Numbered from the stretch's first letter, positions 8,071 to 17,255 are shown. The stretch: DNA of 64,000 nt from Desulfofalx alkaliphila DSM 12257 (GCF_000711975.1 NZ_JONT01000004.1:62001-126000); one strand, 5' to 3'. Numbers and translations are program-made. The notes: generated by a model from the sequence alone, not told the origin.

Positions 8071-9669
8071 ATGAGAATAGAAAAACACAAGGCCTACTTT
8101 GGCAATTTAAAAATAAATCGGCGAATATATCAGTCGCTGGTGAATATGGGTTTTGAAGAACCCACTCCCATTCAGGTCAAAGCTGTGCCGGTAATACAAA
8201 GTGGTAAGGACGTGGTGGGCCAGGCCCAAACCGGAACCGGGAAAACCGCTGCTTTCGGTATTCCAATAGTTGACAATTTAGATATAAAGAAAACAAAAGT
8301 ACAGGCTTTAGTGGTTACCCCCACCAGGGAGTTGGCTATTCAAGTGGCTGAAGAAATTTCCAGAATAGGCCAATTGTTAAGGGTGCGAACCTTACCTATT
8401 TATGGGGGGCAATCCATTAACCGTCAGGTACGTTCACTGCAAAGGGGCGTGCAGGTGGTAATCGGTACCCCTGGCAGACTATTAGATCATTTGCGCAGGG
8501 GAACGCTCAAATTAGATAATGTAAAAACGGTGGTATTGGATGAAGCTGACGAAATGTTAGATATGGGGTTTATTGATGATATCACATCATTGTTGGATGC
8601 CACCCCGACAGACAGACAGACCTTGATGTTTTCAGCCACCATATCTGAAGATATTAAGAGACTTGCTAAACGATATATGAATCAACCGGAGTCAGTGGCG
8701 GTAAGCCAGCAAAATATTACCGTTCCCCAAATTGAACAAATTTACTATGAATCCAGCGAAAAAGATAAAATGGATGTGCTATGTAGACTGCTGGATAGTT
8801 TAGATATAAAACAATCGATAATTTTTTGCCGTACCAAAAGGGGTGTAGACCAGTTGGTTGCAGGCTTAAATGCCAGGGGTTTTTCTGCCGAAGGATTACA
8901 CGGGGACATGACCCAGTACCATCGCAACAGCGTGATGAGAAAATTTAAAAAATTAGGTTTGGAACTGCTTGTGGCAACAGACGTGGCGGCACGGGGACTG
9001 GATATTGAAAACGTTACCCATGTAATAAACTTTGATATTCCCCAAGATACTGAGTTTTATGTACATAGAATCGGCCGTACCGGTAGGGCAGGGCGCAGTG
9101 GTGTTGCAATTACAATTATCACCCCTAAGGATTATCGACAGTTAAGAACTATTGAAAGGTTAACAGGCACCAAGATAAAGCGCGGCAAACTACCCTCCGC
9201 TGAGGATTTGGCGGAAATCCAACGGGAAGCAGTTATAAAAAGAATGCAGCAAATCATTGAAAACGGTGGTTTAACATTTTATCGCTCTATTGCAGAATCA
9301 TTGGCTGAAGAATATACCCCAATGGATGTGGCCGCAGCGGCACTTAGATTGTCCTTGGATTTGGAATTAGGAGAAACTGCCGAAGAAGAAGGTAGGCCTT
9401 TCGGAGCAACAGGAGCAAAACATGGCATGGTGCGTCTATTTATTACCATCGGCAGACAAGAAAAAATATCACCATTGGAATTGATAAAAGCCATTTCTGA
9501 TGAATCAGGAATACCGGGGGATTTGATAGGAGATATAGATATTTACGAAAAATTTTCCTTCTTTGAAGTACCCGAGGATTGGGGAAATTGTGTATTAAAT
9601 TGTTTAGATAGGCAAATTATTAAGGGACGCCGTGTTATTGTACAACCTGCAAAGGGGCGAAACAATTAA
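8071..9669 (+). CDS. DEAD-box RNA helicase with DbpA-type RNA-binding domain
   Basis: ATP-dependent RNA helicase, likely acting in ribosome assembly or RNA decay. The 532-residue product has the Q motif (GFEEPTPIQ), motif I (AQTGTGKT), II (LDEADEMLDMGF), III (SAT) and VI (HRIGRTGRAGRSG), then a helical linker and a C-terminal DbpA-like RNA-binding domain (about 445-515, with GMVRLFITIGRQ). This fits the DeaD/CshA/DbpA group; I cannot assign the precise orthologue. ATG 8071 is used with GGAGG at 8061-8065; TTG 8059 overlaps that site. The position between cinA and recA is unlike B. subtilis. RNase Y, a partner of such helicases in degradosome-like assemblies, is encoded 2 kb away. Confidence 0.88.
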   Translation: MRIEKHKAYFGNLKINRRIYQSLVNMGFEEPTPIQVKAVPVIQSGKDVVGQAQTGTGKTAAFGIPIVDNLDIKKTKVQALVVTPTRELAIQVAEEISRIGQLLRVRTLPIYGGQSINRQVRSLQRGVQVVIGTPGRLLDHLRRGTLKLDNVKTVVLDEADEMLDMGFIDDITSLLDATPTDRQTLMFSATISEDIKRLAKRYMNQPESVAVSQQNITVPQIEQIYYESSEKDKMDVLCRLLDSLDIKQSIIFCRTKRGVDQLVAGLNARGFSAEGLHGDMTQYHRNSVMRKFKKLGLELLVATDVAARGLDIENVTHVINFDIPQDTEFYVHRIGRTGRAGRSGVAITIITPKDYRQLRTIERLTGTKIKRGKLPSAEDLAEIQREAVIKRMQQIIENGGLTFYRSIAESLAEEYTPMDVAAAALRLSLDLELGETAEEEGRPFGATGAKHGMVRLFITIGRQEKISPLELIKAISDESGIPGDLIGDIDIYEKFSFFEVPEDWGNCVLNCLDRQIIKGRRVIVQPAKGRNN

Positions 9670-9692
9670 ATTTGTGAATCTTCATAAAACCA

Positions 9693-9722
9693 TTGACAAC
9701 CTCCAAAAAATGGGGATATAAT
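9693..9722 (+). promoter_or_regulatory. SigA promoter of recA
   Basis: Consensus -35 TTGACA (9693-9698) and -10 TATAAT (9717-9722) with an 18-base spacer. The LexA box lies just downstream. Confidence 0.85.
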
Positions 9723-9733
9723 CGAGTTAGTAT

Positions 9734-9747
9734 CGAACGTCCGTTTT
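9734..9747 (+). promoter_or_regulatory. LexA (SOS) box of recA
   Basis: CGAACGTCCGTTTT matches the Gram-positive SOS consensus CGAACRNRYGTTYC closely, with one change in the right half-site. It covers the transcription start region of the recA promoter, so LexA binding would block initiation until DNA damage. Confidence 0.8.
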
Positions 9748-9763
9748 GGAGAGGAGGATTTTA

Positions 9764-10804
9764 TTGTCAGATAAACTTGAGGCACTACAAAATGCCCTGG
9801 ATCATATCGAACGTAACTTTGGTAAAGGCTCAATTATGAAATTGGGTGAAGCCAACACCAAGCTTAAGGTTGGAAAAATACCCACGGGCTGCCTTTCCTT
9901 GGATATTGCCCTAGGTGTTGGTGGAGTCCCCCGTGGAAGAATTGTAGAAATTTTTGGGGCTGAATCATCGGGTAAAACAACCATAGCCTTGCACATTATA
10001 GCACAGGCCCAAAAGTCCGGTGGAATAGCTGCATTAATAGACGCTGAACATGCCCTTGACCCCACCTATGCCCAGGCTTTAGGAGTAGATATTGAAAACT
10101 TGCTAATATCACAGCCGGATACCGGTGAACAAGGCTTGGATATTTGTGAAGCCTTGGTGAAAAGCGGTGCTGTGGATGTGGTTGTGATTGATTCGGTGGC
10201 AGCACTGGTACCTAAAGCAGAAATAGAGGGGGAAATGGGCGACTCCCATGTGGGTTTACAGGCCCGTCTAATGTCACAGGCCTTAAGAAAGCTCACCGGC
10301 GTAATCAGCAAATCAAAAACCTGCGTAATATTTATTAACCAATTAAGGGAAAAGATAGGTGTAATGTTTGGCAATCCGGAAACTACACCGGGTGGACGTG
10401 CATTGAAGTTTTATTCTTCAGTGCGTGTAGAGGTACGTAGGGGCGAGCCAATTAAACAGGGTACTGAAATTTATGGTAACCGTACTAAAATAAAAATTGT
10501 AAAGAATAAGGTTGCACCGCCCTTTAAACTTGCTGAATTTGATATTATGTATGGGGAAGGAATTTCACGGGAAGGCAGTATCCTGGACGTGGCAGCAGAA
10601 CATAAAATAGTACAAAAAAGTGGGGCTTGGTATTCCTATAATGAAACACGTTTGGGCCAAGGACGAGAGAATGCTAAGGAATACTTAAAGCAGCATCCGG
10701 AAATAACCGATGAAATCGAGCAAATGGTTTATAAAAAGCTTAATATCGAGGCAGCCGGCAAAGATGATAATGAAGTAAACAATGTAGAAGATGCAAAAAA
10801 ATAG
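9764..10804 (+). CDS. recA: recombinase RecA
   Basis: RecA forms filaments on single-stranded DNA, drives homologous recombination and triggers LexA self-cleavage. The 346-residue product shows the N-terminal filament motif, Walker A GAESSGKT near residue 66, [16 protein letters not shown], the L2-region [14 protein letters not shown] and [12 protein letters not shown]. The acidic C-terminal tail is present. TTG 9764 is chosen because GAGGAGG (9751-9757) is 6 bases upstream; the longer frame (to 9746) would start inside the LexA box. recX follows after a long hairpin terminator. Confidence 0.97.
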   Translation: MSDKLEALQNALDHIERNFGKGSIMKLGEANTKLKVGKIPTGCLSLDIALGVGGVPRGRIVEIFGAESSGKTTIALHIIAQAQKSGGIAALIDAEHALDPTYAQALGVDIENLLISQPDTGEQGLDICEALVKSGAVDVVVIDSVAALVPKAEIEGEMGDSHVGLQARLMSQALRKLTGVISKSKTCVIFINQLREKIGVMFGNPETTPGGRALKFYSSVRVEVRRGEPIKQGTEIYGNRTKIKIVKNKVAPPFKLAEFDIMYGEGISREGSILDVAAEHKIVQKSGAWYSYNETRLGQGRENAKEYLKQHPEITDEIEQMVYKKLNIEAAGKDDNEVNNVEDAKK

Positions 10805-10821
10805 CCTAGGAAATAAAACAT

Positions 10822-10897
10822 AAACCGAGGATTCAATTCAGGAAGGGTATGTTTTATCAAGAACATACTCTTCCTGCTGGATAAAACCTTGGTTTTT
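10822..10897 (+). terminator. composite terminator hairpin between recA and recX
   Basis: An outer stem AAACCGAGG (10822-10830) / CCTTGGTTT (10887-10895) encloses a 15-bp inner stem (10839-10853 / 10862-10876), each with a single G-U pair, followed by TTTTT. Such an intercistronic hairpin should limit, not necessarily abolish, read-through into recX. Confidence 0.8.
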
Positions 10898-10946
10898 CTT
10901 ATTAAATAACCATTCCCGGTGGGACAAACAAGTTTTAGGGGGGAAA

Positions 10947-11408
10947 GTGTTGGCTGATGATGTCTATAAGAAAGCAAAAAACTATGCTTTAAGGGTACTA
11001 ACCTATCGACAACGCACAAAACAAGAAATGATAGATAAACTGCACCAAAAAGGATACAAGGCCGACATCATTAAGGACGTTATAACTTTTTTACAGGAAT
11101 ATCAGTTTATTGATGACTATAAATATGCTTGCCAGTGGGTAGAGTACCGTCTAAAAACAAAACCCATGGGAGCAAGGGGGATAAAATACCAATTAAAAAA
11201 ACGGGGTATTGATGATGAAATTATAGAAAAAGCCTTAAGCACAGTGACACCGGAAACCGAACTTGAACTGGCCCGGCAACTGGTAAGTAAGGCAAAAAGA
11301 ACCGGTGATAAACCACCTTCATACAGAAAATTGGCAGCAATGCTACAGCGCCGCGGATTTGAATACTATACCATTAAAAATGTATTGTCCGAAGTAGAGA
11401 GGCAATAA
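10947..11408 (+). CDS. recX: recombination regulatory protein RecX
   Basis: RecX binds RecA filaments and modulates their activity. The 153-residue product is of normal size and built of tandem three-helix repeats: YALRVLTYRQRTKQEM near the start, then QEYQFIDDYKYACQWVEYR and KYQLKKRGIDDEIIEKAL. The start is GTG 10947 or TTG 10950; AGGGGGG (10937-10943) gives better spacing (6) to the TTG. It follows recA, from which it is separated by the composite terminator. Confidence 0.9.
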   Translation: MLADDVYKKAKNYALRVLTYRQRTKQEMIDKLHQKGYKADIIKDVITFLQEYQFIDDYKYACQWVEYRLKTKPMGARGIKYQLKKRGIDDEIIEKALSTVTPETELELARQLVSKAKRTGDKPPSYRKLAAMLQRRGFEYYTIKNVLSEVERQ

Positions 11409-11419
11409 TGCATAATAAC

Positions 11420-11448
11420 TTGACACATTACATAAAAACTTGTACAAT
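11420..11448 (+). promoter_or_regulatory. SigA promoter for the recX-rny intergenic RNA
   Basis: TTGACA (11420-11425) and TACAAT (11443-11448) with a 17-base spacer. Transcription should begin near 11455. No open frame follows for 400 bases. Confidence 0.75.
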
Positions 11449-11454
11449 TTAGAA

Positions 11455-11693
11455 TGGTAGAAAATAGGTTTGATACTGCGATAAAGCGGTTATATATATA
11501 CTCATTTGTAGAAACTGCAAGCTCATATAATTACGGTAAAACGTTTGTAATTATGATTCATAGTTAAGCTTATAGAAATATTGATAATACAACGTCTGCG
11601 CTTTGTAAGCGTAGTTTAGTTAGCCGTCAATAAAAGAGCAACATCGCCAAAGTTTCAAATACTATTTCTGCCGAGGTAAACTCGGTTTTTTTT
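11455..11693 (+). ncRNA. structured non-coding RNA, possibly 6S RNA
   Basis: About 240 bases lie between a consensus promoter and a strong intrinsic terminator (CCGAG-GTAAA-CTCGG plus eight T, 11671-11693), with no coding potential. The two ends can pair in register (AGAAAATAG with CTATTTCT, GTTTGA with TCAAA, GCGAT with ATCGC), giving a long rod. Internal hairpins are ATAATTAC/GTAATTAT (11527-11534/11547-11554) and CTGCGCTT/AAGCGTAG (11596-11603/11607-11614). Closed ends around a large interior loop are typical of 6S RNA, which sequesters SigA-RNA polymerase, but I do not recognise a diagnostic primary sequence, so the identity is inference; that a small RNA is made is better supported. Confidence 0.6.
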
Positions 11694-11851
11694 ATACTAT
11701 TTAAAAGTAATTTTTTGGATAATAGTGTAAAAAACCTTTACCTATAGCTGGCTTGTACATAGCATATGTGCCAATCAGTAAGCCGGCAGTTTTAACAAAA
11801 GCATTGGTATTCCTAAAGAACTTAAAAATATTATAACTAGGAGGTGAATAA
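11694..11851 (+). promoter_or_regulatory. leader region of rny with a hairpin
   Basis: No gene is seen. GCTGGCTT (11747-11754) pairs with AAGCCGGC (11780-11787), and inside it GTACATA can pair with TATGTGC. No T run follows, so it is not a classical terminator; it may be a 5' leader structure. A clear promoter is not visible. Confidence 0.35.
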
Positions 11852-13399
11852 ATGACCACAAATCCACAGGCTTTAGTATTATTCGCTATTCTAGCCTTAG
11901 CATTTGGATTAGTTGCGGGCTATTTTATACGCAAACACCTGGCTGAAGCAAAAATTGCCACTGCCGAGGCAGAAGCAAAAAAAATAGTTGATGATGCCAT
12001 AAGACAGGCTGAAGCAAAGAAAAGAGAAGCTATACTTGAGTCTAAAGAAGAAACCTTAAGATTTCGTAATGAAGTAGAAAAAGAATATAAAGAAAGAAGA
12101 AGTGAATTACAACGACTGGAAAGGCGTTTAATACAAAAAGAAGAAACGCTGGATCGAAAAACTGAGGCTAATGAAAAGAAAGAAGAAACGTTACAGCGTA
12201 AAGAAGTTGAAATTGAAAAAACGAAAAATGAAATTAACCGAATACTAGAACGTCAGTTATCCGAACTGGAGCGCATTTCAGGACTTACTTCTGAAGAAGC
12301 TCGGCAAATATTACTTGCAGATATCGAAAAAGAAATACAATATGATGCTGCACTTATGATTAAAGAGGCTGAAAACAAGGCCAAGGAAGAAGCAGATAAA
12401 AGGGCAAGAGATATCATATCCCTGGCCATTCAAAGATGTGCTGCTGATCATGTGGCAGAAGCAACAGTAGCTGTGGTTCCATTACCAAACGATGAAATGA
12501 AGGGTCGGATTATTGGGCGAGAAGGGCGTAATATCAGGTCCTTTGAAACCCTTACAGGAATTGATTTGATTATTGATGATACGCCGGAAGCAGTAATTGT
12601 ATCCGGTTTTGATCCAATTAGACGTGAAGTGGCTCGTGTAGCTTTAGAAAGGCTAATTTCAGATGGGCGAATTCACCCTGCCAGAATTGAAGAGATGGTA
12701 GAAAAGGCCCAAAAGGATGTAGACACACAAATTCGCGAAGCAGGTGAACAAGCCACCTTTGAAACCGGAGTACATGGTTTGCATCCTGAATTGGTTAAGT
12801 TGTTAGGAAGGTTAAAGTTTCGCACCAGTTATGGACAAAATGTGCTTAAACACTCCATTGAAGTGTGTCACCTTGCAGGTTTAATGGCTTCTGAATTAGG
12901 TATCGATATGCAAATTGCTAAACGCGCAGGACTACTTCATGATATCGGAAAGGCCGTGGACCACGAAGTTGAAGGACCACACGTGGCCATTGGTGTAAAC
13001 CTTTGTCAGAAATACAAGGAAAATCCGGAGGTTATCCATGCTGTGGCGGCGCACCATGGCGATGAGGAGCCAAAAACCATTGAAGCGGTGCTGGTTCAAG
13101 CAGCCGATGCTGTTTCCGCTGCAAGGCCAGGAGCACGTAGGGAAACATTGGAATCTTATATTAAACGTTTGCAAAAACTAGAGGAAATTGCTAACTCCTT
13201 TGATGGTGTAGAAAAGTCCTTTGCTATTCAAGCCGGTAGAGAAATCCGCATTATGGTAAAACCAGACAAGGTGGATGACATAGCGGCTGTTAAAATAGTA
13301 CGCGAAATTGCAAAACGGATTGAAAATGAGTTGGACTACCCCGGTCAAATTAAAGTAGTTATTATACGGGAAACCCGTGTGGTGGAATATGCAAAATAG
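11852..13399 (+). CDS. rny: ribonuclease Y
   Basis: RNase Y is the membrane-tethered endoribonuclease that initiates mRNA decay in many Firmicutes. The 515-residue product has an N-terminal transmembrane helix (about 8-26), a long charged coiled coil (about 30-200), a KH domain ([15 protein letters not shown]) and an HD domain ([13 protein letters not shown]). Length and order match the family. ATG 11852 follows AGGAGGTG. It is monocistronic as judged by the terminator at 13405, although ymdB follows after one unknown gene, as in the B. subtilis order rny-ymdB-spoVS. Confidence 0.96.
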   Translation: MTTNPQALVLFAILALAFGLVAGYFIRKHLAEAKIATAEAEAKKIVDDAIRQAEAKKREAILESKEETLRFRNEVEKEYKERRSELQRLERRLIQKEETLDRKTEANEKKEETLQRKEVEIEKTKNEINRILERQLSELERISGLTSEEARQILLADIEKEIQYDAALMIKEAENKAKEEADKRARDIISLAIQRCAADHVAEATVAVVPLPNDEMKGRIIGREGRNIRSFETLTGIDLIIDDTPEAVIVSGFDPIRREVARVALERLISDGRIHPARIEEMVEKAQKDVDTQIREAGEQATFETGVHGLHPELVKLLGRLKFRTSYGQNVLKHSIEVCHLAGLMASELGIDMQIAKRAGLLHDIGKAVDHEVEGPHVAIGVNLCQKYKENPEVIHAVAAHHGDEEPKTIEAVLVQAADAVSAARPGARRETLESYIKRLQKLEEIANSFDGVEKSFAIQAGREIRIMVKPDKVDDIAAVKIVREIAKRIENELDYPGQIKVVIIRETRVVEYAK

Positions 13400-13404
13400 T
13401 TTGT

Positions 13405-13431
13405 AACGGCCCCTGAAGGGGCCGTTGTTAT
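13405..13431 (+). terminator. rny terminator
   Basis: A perfect 9-bp GC-rich stem (AACGGCCCC-TGAA-GGGGCCGTT) followed by a T-rich stretch. Confidence 0.85.
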
Positions 13432-13539
13432 TTGCCCTGTTTAAAACCGACAGCGCTTAAAGAATTGGTACTGTTAATAATTATTCAATACCTGATGTAA
13501 AAATGGAATATTTTAAAATGTAGAAAGGCATCGAATAAA

Positions 13540-13568
13540 GCAGGAAATCCAATGTATAAAAAGAATAG
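13540..13568 (+). promoter_or_regulatory. SigH-like promoter upstream of the 13.6-kb gene
   Basis: GCAGGAAAT (13540-13548), 11 bases, AAAGAATAG (13560-13568). All fixed positions of the SigH consensus match. It lies about 50 bases ahead of the start at 13617. Confidence 0.5.
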
Positions 13569-13616
13569 TTAATTAATTATATATATTCGCTCATGATTAT
13601 TGTAGGTGGTGTCACA

Positions 13617-14126
13617 ATGGATTATCATTACAGAGGAAGAAATAAAGGCCTAACAGATGGAGTAAACTTATTAATATCAATCTTAGTAAGGTACCCTCAA
13701 GTTTCAACAATTAACTTTGAACCCCAGAAAGGGACCCTGAGGTTTAATTTTATTTTTAATTATAGTTCAAAAGAACCTAAAAACATTATAAAATTACTGC
13801 AAAGCAGTATAGATACTTATCATATGTTAGAGGGTAAAAAGGCTAGGGTTGTACTTATAGATTATAATATAAAAGATGATTATACCGTTATAAATATTGA
13901 GCGGGATACGGACTCATTAAATTTGGAGGAAATATCCTTAATAGTTCAATGTTTGCAGCAATCTGTTAAAACTAATATAATAATAGAAAACATAGGTGAT
14001 GAAGAAGATTTATATATGCATGAAGAACTTATCGAAGCAATGTTAGAAAATGTAAGGTATTGCAATGAAGAAAAGCCCCTTTTTGCCTTTCGTGAAGAGG
14101 GACGTGTGCTGGTGTTTAACAAATAA
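13617..14126 (+). CDS. conserved-looking protein of unknown function between rny and ymdB
   Basis: A 169-residue soluble protein that I do not recognise. It lacks signal peptide, membrane helix or Cys motif; the sequence alternates beta-rich and helical parts (TINFEPQKGTLRFNF; ARVVLIDYNIKDDYTVINI) and ends in an acidic helix and a short beta strand. ATG 13617 is used because AGGTGGTG lies 5-6 bases upstream; an upstream ATG at 13593 has none. A well-matched SigH-like promoter precedes it, and ymdB and spoVS follow on the same strand, which makes a role in the transition to sporulation plausible; that is inference. Confidence 0.7.
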   Translation: MDYHYRGRNKGLTDGVNLLISILVRYPQVSTINFEPQKGTLRFNFIFNYSSKEPKNIIKLLQSSIDTYHMLEGKKARVVLIDYNIKDDYTVINIERDTDSLNLEEISLIVQCLQQSVKTNIIIENIGDEEDLYMHEELIEAMLENVRYCNEEKPLFAFREEGRVLVFNK

Positions 14127-14143
14127 TTGGGAGGACTTAAAGT

Positions 14144-14923
14144 TTGCGAGTTTTAATGATCGGGGATGTTGTTGGCCGGGCAGGACGCCGGGCTGTTAAG
14201 GATTGTCTGCCCAGCTTAAAGGTTGAGCTGGGTATTAACTTTGTCATAGCAAATGGTGAGAATGCAGCTGGGGGAAACGGTATAACAAAAACCGTTGCCA
14301 ATGAACTGTTCTCATATGGTGTAGATATGCTGACCATGGGAAACCATGTATGGAATAAAAAAGAGATATATGAATACCTTCCTAAAGAAAGTCGTATTAT
14401 TAGACCGGCAAACTATCCGCCGGGCGCCCCGGGTAATGGGTATAATATCTATACTGTTAATAAGGGTGTTAGAATTGCGGTAATTAATTTAGTGGGCAGA
14501 GTATTTATGCCGGAGGTTGATTGCCCTTTTCGTAAAGCTGACCAACTTATTGAAGAAATTGGTGATAGGGCAGACTTAATATTGGTGGATTTTCATGCTG
14601 AAGCCACCTCTGAAAAAGTGGCCATGGGATGGTACCTGGATGGTAGGGTAACTGCCCTTGTGGGCACCCACACCCATGTGCAAACTGCTGATGAGAGAAT
14701 ACTGCCAGGGGGCACCGCATATATAACTGATTTAGGTATGACAGGTCCGCGAAACTCAGTTATTGGTGTTAGAACAGATATAATTCTGCGTAAGTTTAAA
14801 ACCGGTTTGCCCCAACGGTTTGAGGTGGCCAATACCGACTATCAGTTTAATGCAGTGGTAATTAGTATAGATGAATATACACTGCGGGCCACTGATATAA
14901 TGCGTGTTTTTAATTTTGAATAA
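14144..14923 (+). CDS. ymdB: YmdB-family metallophosphoesterase
   Basis: YmdB is a 2',3'-cyclic-nucleotide phosphodiesterase that affects motility, biofilm formation and RNase Y-linked regulation in B. subtilis. The 259-residue product shows the calcineurin-like metal ligands in RVLMIGDVVGRAGRRA, ANGENAAGGNGIT, MGNHVWNKKEI, LVDFHAEATSEK and GTHTHVQTADERIL. TTG 14144 is the only sensible start, with GGGAGG at 14129-14134 nine bases upstream. It lies 17 bases after the preceding unknown gene, so the two are probably cotranscribed. Confidence 0.93.
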   Translation: MRVLMIGDVVGRAGRRAVKDCLPSLKVELGINFVIANGENAAGGNGITKTVANELFSYGVDMLTMGNHVWNKKEIYEYLPKESRIIRPANYPPGAPGNGYNIYTVNKGVRIAVINLVGRVFMPEVDCPFRKADQLIEEIGDRADLILVDFHAEATSEKVAMGWYLDGRVTALVGTHTHVQTADERILPGGTAYITDLGMTGPRNSVIGVRTDIILRKFKTGLPQRFEVANTDYQFNAVVISIDEYTLRATDIMRVFNFE

Positions 14924-14960
14924 TTTAAAAACATAAGATTAAAATATTTAAGTTAAATAT

Positions 14961-14989
14961 GAAGGAATTTTTTTTAATATCAAGAATAT
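14961..14989 (+). promoter_or_regulatory. SigH-like promoter of spoVS
   Basis: GAAGGAATT (14961-14969), 11 bases, CAAGAATAT (14981-14989). It fits the SigH consensus except for the first base of the -10 element. B. subtilis spoVS is known to be SigH-dependent. Confidence 0.55.
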
Positions 14990-15058
14990 AAATACATATT
15001 AGGGGTAAGCGATACAGTACTATCCTTACAGTATTATACTTGAGGAGGTTTACACAAC

Positions 15059-15319
15059 ATGGAAGTATTAAAAGTTTCAGCAAAATCTAACCCAAATTCT
15101 GTAGCCGGAGCTCTGGCCGGAGTATTAAGGGAAAATGGATGTGCAGAAATGCAGGCTATTGGCGCCGGGGCATTAAATCAAGCAGTTAAAGCAGTAGCGA
15201 TCGCAAGAGGTTTTGTTGCACCCAGCGGGGTAGACCTGATCTGCATTCCTGCTTTTACAGACATTATTATTGACGGTGAAGAAAGAACAGCAATCAAGTT
15301 GATTGTAGAACCTCGATAA
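15059..15319 (+). CDS. spoVS: stage V sporulation protein S
   Basis: SpoVS is a small Alba-fold protein, very strongly conserved, needed for progress to stage V of sporulation and affecting septation. The 86-residue sequence (MEVLKVSAKSNPNSVAGALA at the start, IGAGALNQAVKAVAIARG in the middle) is near-canonical in length and content. GAGGAGG lies 11 bases before ATG 15059. A SigH-like promoter is 70-100 bases upstream and a strong terminator follows, so it is probably monocistronic. Confidence 0.97.
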   Translation: MEVLKVSAKSNPNSVAGALAGVLRENGCAEMQAIGAGALNQAVKAVAIARGFVAPSGVDLICIPAFTDIIIDGEERTAIKLIVEPR

Positions 15320-15337
15320 GCACTTATTTAGTCAATT

Positions 15338-15372
15338 AACCTGTTCGTGTGCAAACATGAACAGGTTTTTTC
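15338..15372 (+). terminator. spoVS terminator
   Basis: AACCTGTTC (15338-15346) pairs with GAACAGGTT (15359-15367) and is followed by TTTTTC. Confidence 0.88.
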
Positions 15373-15427
15373 TTAGCCAAAGGTAATGCTTTTTAAGTGG
15401 AATTCATATTAAATTAGGGGGAATAAA

Positions 15428-16426
15428 ATGGATTATCTTTCATTACATAAAAAGTTATTGGTTGTGGATGCCCATTGTGATACCTTAACAGTACTCCAGC
15501 CGCAAAACAGAAAGTTAGGAGAGTATTCCACCAAAGGCCAGGTCGATTTGCAGCGGTTGGCAAAGGGTGGAGTTAATGTTCAATTTTTTGCTATATTTAT
15601 TTCCCCTGACTATGGAGAAGGGCGTGGAATAGAACGGGCACTTGAATTGATTGATTTTTTTTATAAGGAATGTGAAAATAGTTACAATCCTATTAAATTA
15701 GCTACAAATAGAAATGATATAATAGGGGCAGTAGAAGATGGTAAAATAGCGGCTGTATTAGCCATAGAAGGGGGCGAAGCCCTGGGCGGGAAATTACACA
15801 TGCTTTCAATTTATCACCGCCTGGGTGTGCGCTGCCTTACTCTTACCTGGAACGGGCGCAACAGTATTGCCGATGGGGTTGGTGAACGGAGGACCAACGG
15901 GGGGCTGACAAAATTTGGTGTGCAGGTAATAAAAGAGATGAATAGACTGGGAATGTTAATTGATGTTTCACACCTTTCGGAAGCCGGTTTTTGGGATGTT
16001 ATTAAGGTCACTGAACAACCGGTGGTGGCCACACATTCCAATTGCTATGCATTGTGCAAGCACCCCAGAAACTTGACTGATGAACAGATTAAAGCAATTG
16101 CCAAGGGCAATGGTGTGGTGGGCTTAACCCTAGTGCCGGATTTTATTGACGGGGAAGGACAGGCCAATCTTGAGAAATTTCTTGATCATTTTGACCATAT
16201 AGCGGATTTAGTAGGTGTAGATTACATCGGTTTAGGCAGTGATTTTGACGGGGTGGACACAACAATTATTGAAGTACGCTGCTGTGCTGACTTACCTAAC
16301 ATTACCTCTGGATTGTTAAAAAGAGGTTATAAAGAATCAGATATAGGTAAAATTTTAGGTGGGAACTTTATGCGGGTCTTTGATGAAGTGACAAAAGTAA
16401 GCCAACCTAAACGGAGGCGATGCTGA
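15428..16426 (+). CDS. membrane dipeptidase (peptidase family M19)
   Basis: Zinc dipeptidase of the renal-dipeptidase family, hydrolysing dipeptides including D-amino-acid forms. The 332-residue product shows VVDAHCDTL near residue 13 (metal-binding HxD), AIEGGEALGG, the conserved DVSHLSEAGFWD with VVATHSN, and GLGSDFDGVD. No signal peptide is visible, so it is cytoplasmic. ATG 15428 follows AGGGGGGAA. The stop overlaps the region of the next start (16428), suggesting one operon with the PHP gene and the aminotransferase. Confidence 0.9.
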   Translation: MDYLSLHKKLLVVDAHCDTLTVLQPQNRKLGEYSTKGQVDLQRLAKGGVNVQFFAIFISPDYGEGRGIERALELIDFFYKECENSYNPIKLATNRNDIIGAVEDGKIAAVLAIEGGEALGGKLHMLSIYHRLGVRCLTLTWNGRNSIADGVGERRTNGGLTKFGVQVIKEMNRLGMLIDVSHLSEAGFWDVIKVTEQPVVATHSNCYALCKHPRNLTDEQIKAIAKGNGVVGLTLVPDFIDGEGQANLEKFLDHFDHIADLVGVDYIGLGSDFDGVDTTIIEVRCCADLPNITSGLLKRGYKESDIGKILGGNFMRVFDEVTKVSQPKRRRC

Positions 16427-16427
16427 A

Positions 16428-17243
16428 ATGGCTGCCGATCTACATATACATACAACAATATCCGACGGTTCAGATACCCCTGAGCAAGTTGTTAATCGGG
16501 CACTGGAATTGGGATTGCAATATATCGCTATTACCGATCATGACATTGTAGACGGTGTAAACCTTGCCCGTATAGAAGCCAGGGGAAAGGGAATAGAAGT
16601 ACTGGCCGGTGTAGAAATCAGTTGTTTCTACGGGGAAAATGAAATACATGTGCTTGGATATTTTAAACAACCGAATCATCCTGAATTACTTGCTGTACTG
16701 GATGAGATGCGTGACTATCGTTTGATAAGGGCACAAAAAATCATAGACAAGCTATCTGGTTTAGGGCTAAATATTAAATGGGAAAGAGTGCAAGAGTTGG
16801 CAGGGGAAGGTTCATTGGGAAGACCGCATATTGCAGATGCACTGGTGGAAAAAGGTTTTATACCTAACCGGGAGACTGCTTTTAAAAAGTATATTGGGCG
16901 TGGATGTTCAGCCTATGTGCCCCGAAAAAAGATATCCCCTGTGGATGCCATCAAGTTGATATCTAGGGCCGGTGGAGTGCCGGTTTTGGCCCACCCGGGT
17001 ACAGGTGAGTGCGGTTATATATTACCCGAGTTAATTGAGCATGGGTTAAAGGGCTTGGAAGTATGGCACCCCCATCACAGTCCAATACAGAGACAGTATT
17101 ATTTAAAACAGTGTCAGGAGAAAGGCTTGATCCCCACAGGTGGCTCAGATTATCATGGTGCAAAGCACCATTCATGTAATTGTTTGGGGTCAGTTACAGC
17201 TCCTATGGAGTCGGTGAGACGCATAAAAGAATTACTAAAATAA
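16428..17243 (+). CDS. PHP-domain phosphoesterase (YciV/TrpH-type)
   Basis: A 271-residue metal-dependent phosphoesterase. E. coli YciV acts on 3',5'-nucleoside bisphosphates and trims RNA 5' ends. Motifs: DLHIHTTISDGSDTPE (motif I), ITDHDIVDGV (II), GVEISC, LAHPGTGECGY (III) and GGSDYHGAKH near the C-terminus (IV). All expected metal ligands are visible. It starts one base after the stop of the dipeptidase gene and is followed 12 bases later by the aminotransferase. Confidence 0.88.
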   Translation: MAADLHIHTTISDGSDTPEQVVNRALELGLQYIAITDHDIVDGVNLARIEARGKGIEVLAGVEISCFYGENEIHVLGYFKQPNHPELLAVLDEMRDYRLIRAQKIIDKLSGLGLNIKWERVQELAGEGSLGRPHIADALVEKGFIPNRETAFKKYIGRGCSAYVPRKKISPVDAIKLISRAGGVPVLAHPGTGECGYILPELIEHGLKGLEVWHPHHSPIQRQYYLKQCQEKGLIPTGGSDYHGAKHHSCNCLGSVTAPMESVRRIKELLK

Positions 17244-17255
17244 CGGAGGTAAAGA

